From the NCBI RefSeq assembly GCF_002119685.1, contig NZ_CP021108.1, positions 6,014,001-6,078,000 of the forward strand: a DNA stretch of 64,000 nt, given 5' to 3'. Both the position numbers and the translations under genes were made by a program. Positions 53,244 to 64,000 of the stretch are shown in pieces. The stretch's first letter is position 1. Every line of letters begins with the position of its first letter. The notes beneath the pieces were generated by a model that saw nothing but the letters and a program-made list of their open reading frames with translations, was not told where the DNA came from and searched no databases. The stretch is from Bordetella genomosp. 8 (lineage in GTDB: Bacteria > Pseudomonadota > Gammaproteobacteria > Burkholderiales > Burkholderiaceae_B).

Positions 53244-55322
53244 TCACTGCTTCAGGCGCAGCAGCGCCTCTTTGAGCCGCTCGAACTCTCGATGGAAATC
53301 CAGTGTACGCCGCTGGGATGTCATGGCGGCGTGCACGGCGCTGCCGCGGCCGTCCGGGCCGGGCGTCACCCAGACCCAGACGCGGCGGTCGCGGATATAG
53401 AACATGCTGAAGACGCCCAGTATCAGCAGCAGGCAGCCGACATACACGGCCTGCTTGCCCGGCGTGCGGCTGACCTGGAACACGCTGGCCTGCACCTGCT
53501 TGAAGTCCGCCAGGGTGAAGAACACCGGCGCCGGATACATCGCCAGATCGGACAGCGCCGCCACCGCCACCCGCGACCAGACCGCGGCGCGTTCGCCGGC
53601 TTCGCCGTCGCTCGGCAGCGGCGGCAGGCCGGCGCGCTCGCGCTCCATGACGCGCAGCTCGGCCACGCTCGCGCCGATCAGGCGCACGACGATATCGGCG
53701 GCGCGTTCCAGTTCGGATGCCGGCGCGTTGCTTTGCAGGAAGTTCGCCACCGCCTGCAGGCCGCCGTCGGAAAACGTGTGCAGCGCCCGTTCCGCCGCCG
53801 TCTCCAGGGGCTGGCGGTCGCTGCCCGCCGGGGCATTCTTTTCGGCGAAGCGGCGCGCGGCTTCCGCGCGCGCCTGCGGGTCGGCCAGCAAGGCGCGCAG
53901 GCGCATGAATTCGGCAACGGAGTTGTCGTCGTCCGCCGGCAGGCGCAGGTAGCGATAGTTCTCGTTGGCGTTGTTGCGCACCCCCGCCAGGAAGACCGGG
54001 AAACCGTCCAGCTGCACCGGCAGCATGTAGTTGCGGAATTCGTGCGACTGGCCGCTGGCGTCGATCAGGCGATACTCGACCGCCGGCCCGACGTTGCGCA
54101 GGTTCGCGTTGGCCTTGCCGGCGGCGCTGCCCGCCACCGACGCGACGTTCTGCGCGAAGTCGCGCGCCGGCTTGGGCGTGCCGCCGGACAGGTCTTCCAC
54201 ATTGATGGGACGCAACGCGGTGACGTCCACCTTCAGGTCGCGCGCCTCGGCCGGCGCGTCCTTGCCGGTCTCTGCGCTCTTGCCCACCGTGCCCGAAATA
54301 TCGAAGGTGGCGGGGTCGCTGCCTCGTAGGGGATAGCCATGCAGCTTCACCGTGCTGCCGCCGTCGTCGAAGCTGGACTGGTACACCGTCACGCCCTTGA
54401 AGCGGAGCGGTTCGTTGACCTCGATGGTCTTGTCGAAGGTCTTGCCGGTATCGGGATCCCGCACCTCGACTTCGCTGGCGAAACGGCTGGGCATGCCGGT
54501 CGAGTAGTAGTCGACGATGAATTTCTTCAGCGTCAAGGTGAACGGGATGGGCTGCACCAGGGCGCCATCGCCGACCATGACCACCGCATTATTGGCGCGC
54601 CCGCCTTCCGGCACCATCATGCTGGAGCGGAAGCTGGGATTGTTCATGGACAGCCGCCCGCTGGGCGGCACGTCGCTGATCAGCATGTTTTCGACGATGG
54701 GCTTCTTGCCGCCCAGCCAGACCTGCGCGCGCACCGCCAGCTCGCTGTCCAGCAGGCCGCCCACGCAGATCACGATCAGCGCTGTGTGCGCGAAGATATA
54801 ACCCAGGCGGTTGGCGCTGCCCTTCTTGCCGGCGAGCAGCACGCCTTCGCCGTCCTGGCGTTCCTTCACCGCGTAGCCCAGCGACTTCATCAGCTGGCGC
54901 GCGCGGCCCAGCGTATCGGCGGCCGCGGCGCCGCTGTCGAATTCCAGGCGCTGCGGAAACGCGCGCAGGCTGGACAGGCGTATGTATTCGCGGAAGGACA
55001 CCGCGTCCCGCAGCATCTTGGGCGCGTTGCGCGTCAGGCAGATCCCGGTGGATACCACCAGGAAAGTCATGATCAGCAGGAACCACCAGCTGTTGTAGAC
55101 GTGCCAGAGCGAAAACTTGTCGAACACCGCGTACCAGAACGGCCCGAACTGATCGATGTAGGCGGAAGACGCCTGGTTCTGCACCAGCACCGTGCCGACG
55201 ATGCTGGCGACGCAGATGAACATGAGCAGGCTGACCGCGAAGCGCATGGAGCCCATGAGCTCCACGAAGTCCGCGGGCAGGTTGCGCAGGGTCGGGCGGG
55301 GGGAAGGCGGATTCTGATGCAT
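53244..55322 (-). CDS. resB: System II cytochrome c maturation protein ResB (CcsB/Ccs1)
   Basis: 692 residues. Three N-terminal helices (ADFVELMGSMRFAVSLLMFI; WWFLLIMTFLVVSTGICLTR; LGYIFAHTALIVICVGGLLD), a large periplasmic domain and a last helix (AVYVGCLLLILGVFSMFYIR). It is the partner of CcsA in heme delivery and apocytochrome binding. Beta-proteobacteria of this group use this System II instead of CcmABCDEFGH. Confidence 0.95.
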   Translation of the reverse strand: MHQNPPSPRPTLRNLPADFVELMGSMRFAVSLLMFICVASIVGTVLVQNQASSAYIDQFGPFWYAVFDKFSLWHVYNSWWFLLIMTFLVVSTGICLTRNAPKMLRDAVSFREYIRLSSLRAFPQRLEFDSGAAAADTLGRARQLMKSLGYAVKERQDGEGVLLAGKKGSANRLGYIFAHTALIVICVGGLLDSELAVRAQVWLGGKKPIVENMLISDVPPSGRLSMNNPSFRSSMMVPEGGRANNAVVMVGDGALVQPIPFTLTLKKFIVDYYSTGMPSRFASEVEVRDPDTGKTFDKTIEVNEPLRFKGVTVYQSSFDDGGSTVKLHGYPLRGSDPATFDISGTVGKSAETGKDAPAEARDLKVDVTALRPINVEDLSGGTPKPARDFAQNVASVAGSAAGKANANLRNVGPAVEYRLIDASGQSHEFRNYMLPVQLDGFPVFLAGVRNNANENYRYLRLPADDDNSVAEFMRLRALLADPQARAEAARRFAEKNAPAGSDRQPLETAAERALHTFSDGGLQAVANFLQSNAPASELERAADIVVRLIGASVAELRVMERERAGLPPLPSDGEAGERAAVWSRVAVAALSDLAMYPAPVFFTLADFKQVQASVFQVSRTPGKQAVYVGCLLLILGVFSMFYIRDRRVWVWVTPGPDGRGSAVHAAMTSQRRTLDFHREFERLKEALLRLKQ

Positions 55323-55503
55323 CGGAAAAAAGTGGGCCCTGAAGCAGCCGGGCGACGATCCGCCAGGACGTGGGACCAGTCAGCCTGGCCGTTGGGCCCG
55401 GCCAACGGCCGCAACGGCGAGGCCCGGGGCAAGGACATGGCGCGGACGCAGCACTACGGACAATACAGCCTCCGCGCTGACGCGCCGATGACAGCCGGCG
55501 CCG

Positions 55504-56205
55504 TCAGCGCAGGCCGGCCGCGTAGTCGGACACCGCCTTGATGTCGTCGGCCGTCAGGCGGCTGGCGATTTCGTGCATGGGCTCGCTGTTGTTGCGGCTG
55601 CCGTCCTGGAAGAGCTTCAGCTGTTCCTCGATATAGGAGGGAAACTGGCCCGACAGGCGCGGATACTGCGCCGGAATGCCGGCGGCATTGGCGGAGTGGC
55701 AGGCCGCGCAGGCGGGGACGTTGCGATCGGGCAGCCCGCCGCGCCAGATGGTCTGGCCGCGCTCGATCAGCGACTTCTGGCCGGCGGTGGCGGGTTCCTT
55801 CAATTGCTGCTGCGACAGGTACAGCGCGATGTTCTGCATATCCTGCGGCGTCAGCGACTGCACGATGGCGGTCATCGGCGTGGGATTGCCGCCCGCGCCG
55901 TTGCGCACCGGCGCCTTGGCGCCCTGCTTCAGCTGGAAATCGCCCAACTGCTTGGCCAGGTATTCGTGCGACTGGGCCGCCAGATTGGGATTGGTGGGGA
56001 TGGTGCTGTTGCCAGCGGCGCCGTGACAGCTGGCACAGGCGATGATGCCGCGGGCCTGGTCGCCGTTGGTGTAGAGCTGCTCGCCCTTGGCCGCATCCGG
56101 CTTAGCGGCCGGGGCCGAAGCGTCGGCCGCGAAAACAGGAGAAATGGCGGCCGAACCAAAAACCAATCCGCCCACAACCAACATCTGGGACAGCACACGC
56201 TTCAT
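55504..56205 (-). CDS. Diheme cytochrome c4
   Basis: 233 residues. Signal peptide ends FAADA near residue 27. Two heme sites, C57-ASC-H61 and C166-AAC-H170, each in a cytochrome c fold of about 90 residues, with Met ligands in PTPMTAI and SEPMHEIA. This is the cytochrome c4 layout. It carries electrons in the periplasm to terminal oxidases. Upstream of resB-ccsA on the same strand, 181 bases away. Confidence 0.94.
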   Translation of the reverse strand: MKRVLSQMLVVGGLVFGSAAISPVFAADASAPAAKPDAAKGEQLYTNGDQARGIIACASCHGAAGNSTIPTNPNLAAQSHEYLAKQLGDFQLKQGAKAPVRNGAGGNPTPMTAIVQSLTPQDMQNIALYLSQQQLKEPATAGQKSLIERGQTIWRGGLPDRNVPACAACHSANAAGIPAQYPRLSGQFPSYIEEQLKLFQDGSRNNSEPMHEIASRLTADDIKAVSDYAAGLR

Positions 56206-56386
56206 GAAAACCTCGACGTTCGCAGCATCGACTCACGGCGCTGATACGCGCCGATTATGATTTGCCTATGTTTTCCATTCGCCTGCCCAGACCTGCCGGT
56301 ATACCCCGAGTTCTGTGATGCGACGCGGCGTGCTACACCGGTAGCGGACTGACGCCCACCCTTGCAAACGCCGGATTATACAATAG

Positions 56387-58051
<1,665 letters not shown>

Positions 58052-58087
58052 GCACCGCGGAGCGGTACGTGGAACAACGGGACGCGA

Positions 58088-60139
58088 TCAACGAGCCGCG
58101 ACCCGGTCCAGCGATTCCGTGAACCGGGCGGCGTCCTGGAAGCCTATCACCCGGATATCGGCCAGCTCCCGGCCGGCCGCATCGAAGAACATGATGCCCG
58201 GCGGCCCGAACAGCTTGAAGCGCTTCAGCAACGCGCGGTCGTCGGCATTATTGGCCGTCACATCCGCGCGCAGCAGCAACATTCCCGCCATGCGGGTCGC
58301 CACCGCCGGGTCGCTGAAGGTGAACTGCTCCATTTCGCGGCAGGACACGCACCAGTCCGCATAGAAATCCAGCATCACCGGCCGTCCGGCGCCGGCAACC
58401 GCGGCGTCGAGCTCGGCCAGCGAACGGACCGGCACGAAATGCAGGTTCTCGCCAGCCAGGGCATCTGGCCGGGCACGGGCCGCACTGCCTTGGCCTGCCG
58501 CCGCACCGGCGCCGCCAGCCGCCAGGTGGGCCAGCGGGCGCAGTACATCGCGCCCGCCGCTGGCGGCGCCCACCAGCATCACGACCGCCAGCAAGGCCAG
58601 CATCAGGCCCGCGCCCTTCGCGAACATGCGTCCCGTCCCGCCGGCAGCCGGCAGCGGCTCGAAAGCGCGCAGCATCACGGCGCCGACCAGCCCCAGCAGC
58701 GCCCAGCCGACCATCTGCAGCCACACCGGCAGCAGCGGGATCAGCATCCACCACGCGGTACCCAACAGCAGCATGCCGAAGAAGCGCTTGACGCCGTCCA
58801 TCCATGCGCCAGCCCTGGGCAGCAGGCTGCCCGCCGAGCCGCCGACGACCAGCAAGGGCACGCCCATGCCCCAGGCCATGGCGAACAGGGCCGCGGCGCC
58901 CAGGCCGACGTCGCCGGTCTGCGAGATGTAGAGCAGCGCTCCCGCCAGGGGCGCGGCCACGCAGGGCCCGACGATCAGGGCCGACACCGCTCCCATTACG
59001 AACGCGCCTGTGCCGCGGCCGCCCGGCACGCGGGTCAGCCAATTGTTCAGCCCGGTCTGCATGCCCCCGGGCACCTGCAGGGTGAACACATCGAACATGG
59101 CCAGTGCCAGCACCGCCAACAGCGCCGCGAACAGGCCCAATATCCATGGCGTCTGCAGCCAGGCCGCCAGCCCGATACCGCTCAGCCCGGCAGCCACCCC
59201 CAGCGCGGTGTAGACCAGCGACATCCCCAGCACATAGGCGGCCGCCAGGGCCAACCCGCGGCCTCGCGTCGGCGTATGCTGCCGGCCGGCGCCCATGACC
59301 ACGGACGACAGGATCGGAATCATGGGCAGCACGCAGGGCGTCAGGGAAAGCAGCACGCCAAGCAGAAAGAAAACACCGGCGGTCTTCAACAGGCCAAGGT
59401 CCGCGATGGCGCCCGCGAGCCCGACGTCATCGGTCCGCGCCAGCGCCGCCAGGCCGCCGCCCGCGTCCGTGCCAGCGGCGGGCTTGCCATCCTGGCCCGC
59501 TGATACGGCACCCGCCAGGACGCCGCCCAGGGACGGCGCCGTGGAAAACGCCGCGCCGGCCGCCGCGGCACCGGGCTCCGCCGTGCCTACCGCCGTGCCT
59601 ACCGCCGTGATCCGATAACCGCCCTGCACCGGCTGCAGCGACACGGTATGCGTCATCGGTGGATAACACACGCCCTTATCGGCACAGCCCTGTCCGGTGA
59701 CGTTCAGGGTGAACGCCCCGCCCCCAGGCTGCAGCGGCACCCGTATCGACAAGGGCTGGTGATAGACCTCCATATTCTTGTCGAAGGTCGGGTCGTATTT
59801 CACTTCGCCGGCCGGGAACACCGGCTCGCCCAGCGTCGCCGCGCCAGCGGGCGCCACGTCGAAGGCGAAGCGCTCACGGTACATGTAGTAGCCCTTGGCC
59901 ACCTTGTAGTCGATGCGCAGCGCGGTCGGGCCGTCCATGACGGCGGCGAAGGGAAAGGCCTGTTCCGGCGCCAGGAAATCATCCGCGGCGCGCGCCGCCG
60001 GCATGGCCAGCGCCAGCCAGGCGAACAGGGCGACCAGCGCCAGTATCGCGCGCAGCACCCGCGGCAGTACCCCCGTTCGGTTCGATACGCCCGGGGCCGT
60101 CAGCGACGCTGCAGCGAATTCAGCCTGCGATGTCGGCAT
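58088..60139 (-). CDS. dsbD: Thiol:disulfide interchange protein DsbD
   Basis: 683 residues from ATG 60139; a TTG at 60152-60154 is possible. A hydrophobic N-terminal segment (AILALVALFAWLALAMP) is followed by the periplasmic alpha domain with GCADKGVC, a membrane domain with TPCVLPM and GPCVAAP, and a C-terminal thioredoxin domain with DWCVSCRE. Three Cys pairs pass electrons from thioredoxin to the periplasm, also serving cytochrome c maturation. It has a short duplicated VGTA stretch (about 59578-59610). It follows cutA by 11 bases. Confidence 0.96.
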   Translation of the reverse strand: MPTSQAEFAAASLTAPGVSNRTGVLPRVLRAILALVALFAWLALAMPAARAADDFLAPEQAFPFAAVMDGPTALRIDYKVAKGYYMYRERFAFDVAPAGAATLGEPVFPAGEVKYDPTFDKNMEVYHQPLSIRVPLQPGGGAFTLNVTGQGCADKGVCYPPMTHTVSLQPVQGGYRITAVGTAVGTAEPGAAAAGAAFSTAPSLGGVLAGAVSAGQDGKPAAGTDAGGGLAALARTDDVGLAGAIADLGLLKTAGVFFLLGVLLSLTPCVLPMIPILSSVVMGAGRQHTPTRGRGLALAAAYVLGMSLVYTALGVAAGLSGIGLAAWLQTPWILGLFAALLAVLALAMFDVFTLQVPGGMQTGLNNWLTRVPGGRGTGAFVMGAVSALIVGPCVAAPLAGALLYISQTGDVGLGAAALFAMAWGMGVPLLVVGGSAGSLLPRAGAWMDGVKRFFGMLLLGTAWWMLIPLLPVWLQMVGWALLGLVGAVMLRAFEPLPAAGGTGRMFAKGAGLMLALLAVVMLVGAASGGRDVLRPLAHLAAGGAGAAAGQGSAARARPDALAGENLHFVPVRSLAELDAAVAGAGRPVMLDFYADWCVSCREMEQFTFSDPAVATRMAGMLLLRADVTANNADDRALLKRFKLFGPPGIMFFDAAGRELADIRVIGFQDAARFTESLDRVAAR

Positions 60140-60150
60140 TTCGTATCCAC

Positions 60151-60498
60151 TCAACCGGCCGCGGCATCTTCACGCGGCGTGGTCTGCGCGCGTACCCAGT
60201 CGCGATAAGGCGCGGCACTGGCCACCACGGGGATGGCGACGATTTCCGGAACCTCATAGGGATGCATACGGGCGATGGCCTGCATCAGCGCATCGAGCCG
60301 TCCTGCGGTGGTCTTGAACGTCATGGGCACCTCCTCCGCGCCTTCCACTACGCCTTGCCATGTGTAGATGGACAGCATGGGCGCGCCCAGGTTCACGCAG
60401 GCGGCCAGGCCTTCCTCCACCACCACATGGGCGATCCGCTTGGCCAGCAGGAGGTCGGGGGCGTTGCTGATCACCAGCACGAGGTCTTGGTCGTTCAT
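60151..60498 (-). CDS. cutA: Divalent cation tolerance protein CutA
   Basis: 115 residues. CutA1 core: GLAACVNLGAPMLSIYTWQG, EEVPMTFKTT and HPYEVPEIVAIPV, ending YRDWV. The usual Cys-Pro after the first strand is NAPD here. It forms a trimer in the cytoplasm, with a role in metal tolerance that is not well defined. GGAGG precedes the start. The pair cutA-dsbD is common (dsbD was first linked to cutA2). Confidence 0.94.
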   Translation of the reverse strand: MNDQDLVLVISNAPDLLLAKRIAHVVVEEGLAACVNLGAPMLSIYTWQGVVEGAEEVPMTFKTTAGRLDALMQAIARMHPYEVPEIVAIPVVASAAPYRDWVRAQTTPREDAAAG

Positions 60499-60512
60499 TG
60501 TCGCCTCCATCT

Positions 60513-60546
60513 TCAAAAACAAAAAGCGAGCCCAGGGGCTCGCTTT
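60513..60546 (-). terminator. Rho-independent terminator of the alpha operon
   Basis: On the minus strand, AAAGCGAGCCC pairs with GGGCTCGCTTT, followed by a T-rich run (TTGTTTTT). It lies 24 bases after the rplQ stop and ends within 15 bases of the cutA start. Confidence 0.92.
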
Positions 60547-60569
60547 CCGCCGATGAAATACCGCTGATG

Positions 60570-60962
60570 TTACTCAGCGCTGCCTTCTTCGGTTTCCGCG
60601 ACTTCCGGACGGTCGACCAGTTCCATGAAAGCCATGGGAGCATTGTCGCCCTGGCGGAAGCCCATCTTCAGCACGCGGGTATAGCCGCCGTTGCGGGACG
60701 CGTAGCGCGGACCGATTTCGGCGAACAGCTTGACCACGGCATCGCGATCGCGCAGGCGGGCGAAGGCCAGCCGCTTGTTCGCCAACGTGGGCTCCTTGCC
60801 CAGCGTGATCAGGGGTTCGATGACCCGGCGCAGTTCTTTCGCCTTGGGCAGCGTGGTCTTGATCGCTTCGTGGGTGATCAACGAAACGGCCATGTTGCGG
60901 AACATGGCAAGACGGTGACTGCTGGTGCGGTTGAGCTTGCGCAAACCATTACCGTGACGCAT
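60570..60962 (-). CDS. rplQ: 50S ribosomal protein L17
   Basis: 130 residues. [20 protein letters not shown] and [20 protein letters not shown] are diagnostic of L17. Last gene of the alpha operon; separated from rpoA by a 274-base gap with two repeats, more than the usual short spacer. Confidence 0.98.
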   Translation of the reverse strand: MRHGNGLRKLNRTSSHRLAMFRNMAVSLITHEAIKTTLPKAKELRRVIEPLITLGKEPTLANKRLAFARLRDRDAVVKLFAEIGPRYASRNGGYTRVLKMGFRQGDNAPMAFMELVDRPEVAETEEGSAE

Positions 60963-61110
60963 GACAACTTCCTTTTGAATCTAATGACAGCCTTGCGGCC
61001 GCCGGGTTATCCGAATCTTCTATCGGCAAGCAAATGCCGCGGTCCGGTAGAGAGAAAACAAACACAAAAACCAGTTCTCGCCCCATCCGGGACGCCGCGG
61101 ATCCGGGTTT

Positions 61111-61168
61111 CCCGGTCCGCCAGCGTCGCCCCCTGGAGGGGGAAGCGCGTCAGCGCTTCGGGGGTGGG
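61111..61168. repeat. Double-hairpin repeat, copy 1 (rpoA-rplQ spacer)
   Basis: 58 bases with two hairpins: CCCCCTGGAGGGGG and GAAGCGCG-CAGCGCTTC. It agrees with copy 2 at 55 of 58 positions. Looks like a REP-type intergenic element. Confidence 0.8.
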
Positions 61169-61175
61169 CCTTCCT

Positions 61176-61232
61176 CCCGGTCCGCCGGCGTCGCCCCCTT
61201 GAGGGGGAAGCGCGCAGCGCTTCGGGGGTGGG
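61176..61232. repeat. Double-hairpin repeat, copy 2 (rpoA-rplQ spacer)
   Basis: 57 bases, direct repeat of copy 1, beginning 8 bases after it and ending 5 bases from the rpoA stop. It holds hairpins CCCCCTTGAGGGGG and GAAGCGCGCAGCGCTTC. It may slow polymerase or protect the rpoA mRNA 3' end. The rest of the gap 60963-61236 shows only the rplQ leader. Confidence 0.8.
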
Positions 61233-61236
61233 ACCC

Positions 61237-62223
61237 CTACGGACGCTCGAGACCCAGGGGAGGCCAGTTTTCCAGCTTCATGCCCAGGGTCAGGCCGCGT
61301 GCGGCCAGCACTTCCTTGATTTCGTTCAGGGACTTGCGGCCCAGGTTCGGCGTCTTCAGCAGCTCGTTTTCCGTGCGCTGGATCAGGTCGCCGATGTAGT
61401 AGATGTTTTCGGCCTTCAGGCAGTTCGCCGAACGCACCGTCAGCTCCAGGTCGTCGACCGGGCGCAGCAGCACCGGGTCGATCTGCGGCGTGCCGCGGAC
61501 CGGGGCTTCGTACGAGTCGCCCGCGCCTTCCAGCGCCGCGAACACCGAGATCTGGTCCATCAGGATACGAGCCGCCTGGCGCACCGCTTCCTCGGGTGAA
61601 ATCACGCCGTTGGTTTCGATGTCCAGCACCAGCTTGTCCAGGTCGGTACGCTGTTCGACACGCGCGCTTTCCACGGCATAGCTGACGCGACGCACCGGGC
61701 TGAACGAGGCGTCCAGGACGATACGGCCGATGGTGTGCGTACGGTCTTCCGACAGCGCCCGCACGTTGCCCGGCACATAGCCGCGGCCCTTCTCGACCTT
61801 GACCTGCATTTCGATCTTGCCAGCTTCGGTCAGGTGGCACAGCACGTGGTTCGGGTTGACGATCTCGACGTCGTGCGGCAGTTCGATGTCGCTGGCCAGC
61901 ACCGGGCCTTCGCCCTGCTTGCGCAGCACCAGGGTGACTTCGTCGCGATTGTGCAGCTTGAAGACCACGCCCTTCAGGTTCAGCAGGATGTCCACGACAT
62001 CTTCGCGCACGCCGGCGATGGTCGAGTATTCGTGCACGACGCCGGTCATCTGGACTTCCGTCGGCGCATAGCCCGTCATCGACGACAGCAGGATGCGACG
62101 CAGGGCGTTACCCAGCGTATGACCGTAACCGCGCTCGAAGGGCTCCATGACGATCTTGGCATGGTGCGTCCCGACGGGCTCGACTTCGATGGAGCGCGGT
62201 TTCAAAAAACCTTGAGTGGACAT
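61237..62223 (-). CDS. rpoA: RNA polymerase alpha subunit
   Basis: 328 residues. The N-domain assembles beta and beta-prime ([20 protein letters not shown]). The C-domain, at about 245-310, has [20 protein letters not shown] and [13 protein letters not shown], for UP-element and activator contacts. Conserved position in the alpha operon after rpsD. Confidence 0.98.
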   Translation of the reverse strand: MSTQGFLKPRSIEVEPVGTHHAKIVMEPFERGYGHTLGNALRRILLSSMTGYAPTEVQMTGVVHEYSTIAGVREDVVDILLNLKGVVFKLHNRDEVTLVLRKQGEGPVLASDIELPHDVEIVNPNHVLCHLTEAGKIEMQVKVEKGRGYVPGNVRALSEDRTHTIGRIVLDASFSPVRRVSYAVESARVEQRTDLDKLVLDIETNGVISPEEAVRQAARILMDQISVFAALEGAGDSYEAPVRGTPQIDPVLLRPVDDLELTVRSANCLKAENIYYIGDLIQRTENELLKTPNLGRKSLNEIKEVLAARGLTLGMKLENWPPLGLERP

Positions 62224-62377
62224 TTACTCGTTTCCTTTTCAATACCCTCGGCTCGTTACACCGATAAGGCTGATGGAAGTACAAAAACTCGCAAACCCGC
62301 AACGCCCTGACAGGGCATTTGCGGGTTGGCAAGCGGCAAAAATGTGTCGCAGCGCCGCGTTGCGGCGGCGCTTGGCA

Positions 62378-63001
62378 TCAACGCGAATACAGTTCGACGA
62401 CCATCGATTCGTTGACGTCGCGAGCAACGTCAGCGCGGTCCGGCGCCTGCTTGAAGACACCCGACATCTTGCTGGTGTCGACGTCGACCCACTGGGGCAG
62501 GCCGATGCTGGTGGCCAGATCCAGGGATTCGCGAATACGGCCTTGCTTCTTGGCCTTTTCACGCACGGAGATCACGTCACCGGCCTTGACCAGCATCGAA
62601 GCGATGTCGGCGGTATGGCCGTTCAGTTCGATGGCGCGGTGGCTGACCAGTTGGCGCGCTTCGGCGCGCGTGGAGCCGAAGCCCATGCGATAGACGACGT
62701 TGTCCAGGCGCGATTCCAGCAGCTGGATCAGCTTCTCGCCGGTGTTGCCGCGCACGCGGTCGGCTTCCTGGAAATACTTGCGGAACTGCTTTTCCAGCAC
62801 GCCGTACATACGCTTCAGCTTCTGCTTTTCACGCAGCTGCAGGCCATAGTCGGAGGTACGGGCACCCGAAGTGCGGCCATGCTGACCGGGCTTGGAATCA
62901 AGCTTGCACTTGGAATCCAGCGAACGGCGGGCGCTCTTCAGGAACAGGTCGGTGCCCTCGCGCCGCGAGAGCTTGCATTTGGGTCCAATATAACGAGCCA
63001 T
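62378..63001 (-). CDS. rpsD: 30S ribosomal protein S4
   Basis: 207 residues. [20 protein letters not shown] at the start and the S4 RNA-binding domain at about 97-160 ([20 protein letters not shown]). It nucleates 30S assembly; in E. coli S4 also represses translation of the alpha operon, which may hold here. Confidence 0.98.
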   Translation of the reverse strand: MARYIGPKCKLSRREGTDLFLKSARRSLDSKCKLDSKPGQHGRTSGARTSDYGLQLREKQKLKRMYGVLEKQFRKYFQEADRVRGNTGEKLIQLLESRLDNVVYRMGFGSTRAEARQLVSHRAIELNGHTADIASMLVKAGDVISVREKAKKQGRIRESLDLATSIGLPQWVDVDTSKMSGVFKQAPDRADVARDVNESMVVELYSR

Positions 63002-63012
63002 TAGGATTCCCC

Positions 63013-63414
63013 TTAAATACGACGACGCTTCGGCGGACGGCAGCCGTTGTGCGGAACGGGCGTGATATCGGCGATGCTCGAGATCTTGATGCCCAATGCG
63101 TTCAGCGCACGAACCGACGACTCACGACCGGGGCCAGGCCCCTTGATGCGGACTTCCAGCGTCTTGATGCCGTATTCCAGAGCCACGCGGCCAGCCGTTT
63201 CGGCGGCAACCTGAGCCGCGAACGGCGTCGACTTGCGCGAACCCTTGAAGCCGGCGCCACCCGAGGTCGCCCAGGACAAGGCATTGCCCTGGCGATCGGT
63301 GATGGTGATGATGGTGTTGTTGAAGGACGCGTGGACGTGCGCAATGCCGTCCGAAACGTTCTTCTTGATCTTTTTGCGCACGCGCGAGGCGCCGCTGGTG
63401 GAAGCTTTCGCCAT
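63013..63414 (-). CDS. rpsK: 30S ribosomal protein S11
   Basis: 133 residues. The core has [20 protein letters not shown] and [14 protein letters not shown], ending [12 protein letters not shown] as all S11 proteins do. Sits in the 30S platform. 11 bases before rpsD. Confidence 0.98.
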   Translation of the reverse strand: MAKASTSGASRVRKKIKKNVSDGIAHVHASFNNTIITITDRQGNALSWATSGGAGFKGSRKSTPFAAQVAAETAGRVALEYGIKTLEVRIKGPGPGRESSVRALNALGIKISSIADITPVPHNGCRPPKRRRI

Positions 63415-63429
63415 AATCCTGTTCCTCGA

Positions 63430-63795
63430 TTATTTCTTCAGGGACGCCGCAGCACGACGCGGACCCTTGCGGGTACGGGCGTTGGTGCGGGTGCGCTGGC
63501 CGCGCACGGGCAAACCGCGCTTATGACGCATGCCACGATAGGTGCCCAGGTCGATCAGACGCTTGATCGACAGTTGCACTTCGCGGCGCAGATCGCCTTC
63601 GACGGTAAACACACCGACGTGTTCGCGGATACGCTCCAGCTCGGCGTCGGTAAGATCCTTGACCTTCTTGGTCGTGGGCACATTAGCAGCTTCGCAAATC
63701 TTGCGGGCGCGCGTACGACCAATGCCAAAAATGGCGGTCAGGCCGATCTCGGCGTGCTGATGCGGCGGAATGTTGATGCCAGCAATACGGGCCAT
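63430..63795 (-). CDS. rpsM: 30S ribosomal protein S13
   Basis: 121 residues. [20 protein letters not shown] at the start, and [20 protein letters not shown] then [10 protein letters not shown] at the end. Head protein of the 30S subunit near the tRNA sites. Alpha operon order rpmJ-rpsM-rpsK-rpsD. Confidence 0.98.
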   Translation of the reverse strand: MARIAGINIPPHQHAEIGLTAIFGIGRTRARKICEAANVPTTKKVKDLTDAELERIREHVGVFTVEGDLRREVQLSIKRLIDLGTYRGMRHKRGLPVRGQRTRTNARTRKGPRRAAASLKK

Positions 63796-63834
63796 GACTG
63801 TTCCTTGAATATTCTATGCGTGGAGGCCGAGCGA

Positions 63835-63948
63835 TCAGCCCTGACGCTGCTTGTGCCGCGGGTCGGTGCAGATGACACGCACCACGCCGTGACGTTTGAT
63901 GATCTTGCAGTTGCGGCAGATCCGCTTAACCGATGCCAATACTTTCAT
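63835..63948 (-). CDS. rpmJ: 50S ribosomal protein L36
   Basis: 37 residues: [20 protein letters not shown] followed by [17 protein letters not shown]. Zinc-ribbon ligands Cys11, Cys14, Cys27 and His32 are all present, so this is the zinc-binding (C+) form. Found by reading the sequence between rpsM and infA; its small size makes it easy to miss. Confidence 0.97.
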   Translation of the reverse strand: MKVLASVKRICRNCKIIKRHGVVRVICTDPRHKQRQG

Positions 63949-63982
63949 GGGTGACTCCCTGTTATTCCGTAAACCCGTCCGC

Positions 63983-64000
63983 CTACTTCGCGCGGAACAC
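63983..64000 (-). CDS. infA: Translation initiation factor IF-1, last codons (rest outside window)
   Basis: The minus strand reads VFRAK followed by TAG, the expected end of IF-1, directly upstream of rpmJ where infA lies in related genomes. Only 18 bases are visible, so the call rests on position and this short match. Confidence 0.6.

Overview
The window is high-GC chromosomal DNA of a betaproteobacterium, most likely family Alcaligenaceae (Bordetella or Achromobacter type). The reasons are the alpha ribosomal operon order, an orphan Bug/TctC solute receptor, System II (ResB/CcsA) cytochrome c maturation, the aroK-aroB-dgt block and the general codon style. This is inference from gene content; no database search was run. 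No rRNA, tRNA, CRISPR array, transposase or integrase was seen.

Left part (1-20.8 kb), accessory metabolism and transport: the end of a 3-hydroxyisobutyrate dehydrogenase-like gene; a marR-MFS drug efflux pair behind a perfect 22-bp inverted repeat; a Tat-exported alpha/beta hydrolase and an amidase divergent from a TetR regulator with palindromic operators; then a catabolic cluster of LysR, cupin, PcaC-like decarboxylase, Bug receptor, aldehyde dehydrogenase, GntR and MmgE/PrpD genes. This is followed by a leftward operon for an SDR and a branched-chain-amino-acid-type ABC transporter (livH, a livM-livG fusion, livF, and the binding protein). A 23-bp element occurs twice between the decarboxylase and Bug genes and in part before the SDR operon, which suggests shared control. 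A GtrII-like membrane glucosyltransferase closes this part.

Middle part (20.8-37 kb): a complete-looking type II secretion cluster, gspC (leftward) and gspG-H-I-J-K-L-M-N-D-E-F (rightward, mostly ATGA-coupled). Its secretin is a predicted lipoprotein with a C-terminal SPOR-like domain, and several pseudopilins have unusually long leaders. After it come a Cys-rich copper-storage-type protein; a three-gene leftward cluster of two AidA/PixA-like proteins plus a papain-like protein whose catalytic Cys and His are replaced; and a convergent, overlapping pair of a nucleotidyltransferase/P-loop kinase and a YrbL-like kinase.

Right part (37-64 kb), mostly conserved housekeeping genes: ssb, an MFS gene, uvrA, a GST, a second DHA2 transporter, dgt-aroB-aroK, mrcA, cyaY, lptM-lysA, ccsA-resB-cytochrome c4, engB-hemB, dsbD-cutA, and the alpha operon (infA end, rpmJ, rpsM, rpsK, rpsD, rpoA, rplQ) read leftward. 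Two near-identical double-hairpin repeats lie between rpoA and rplQ.
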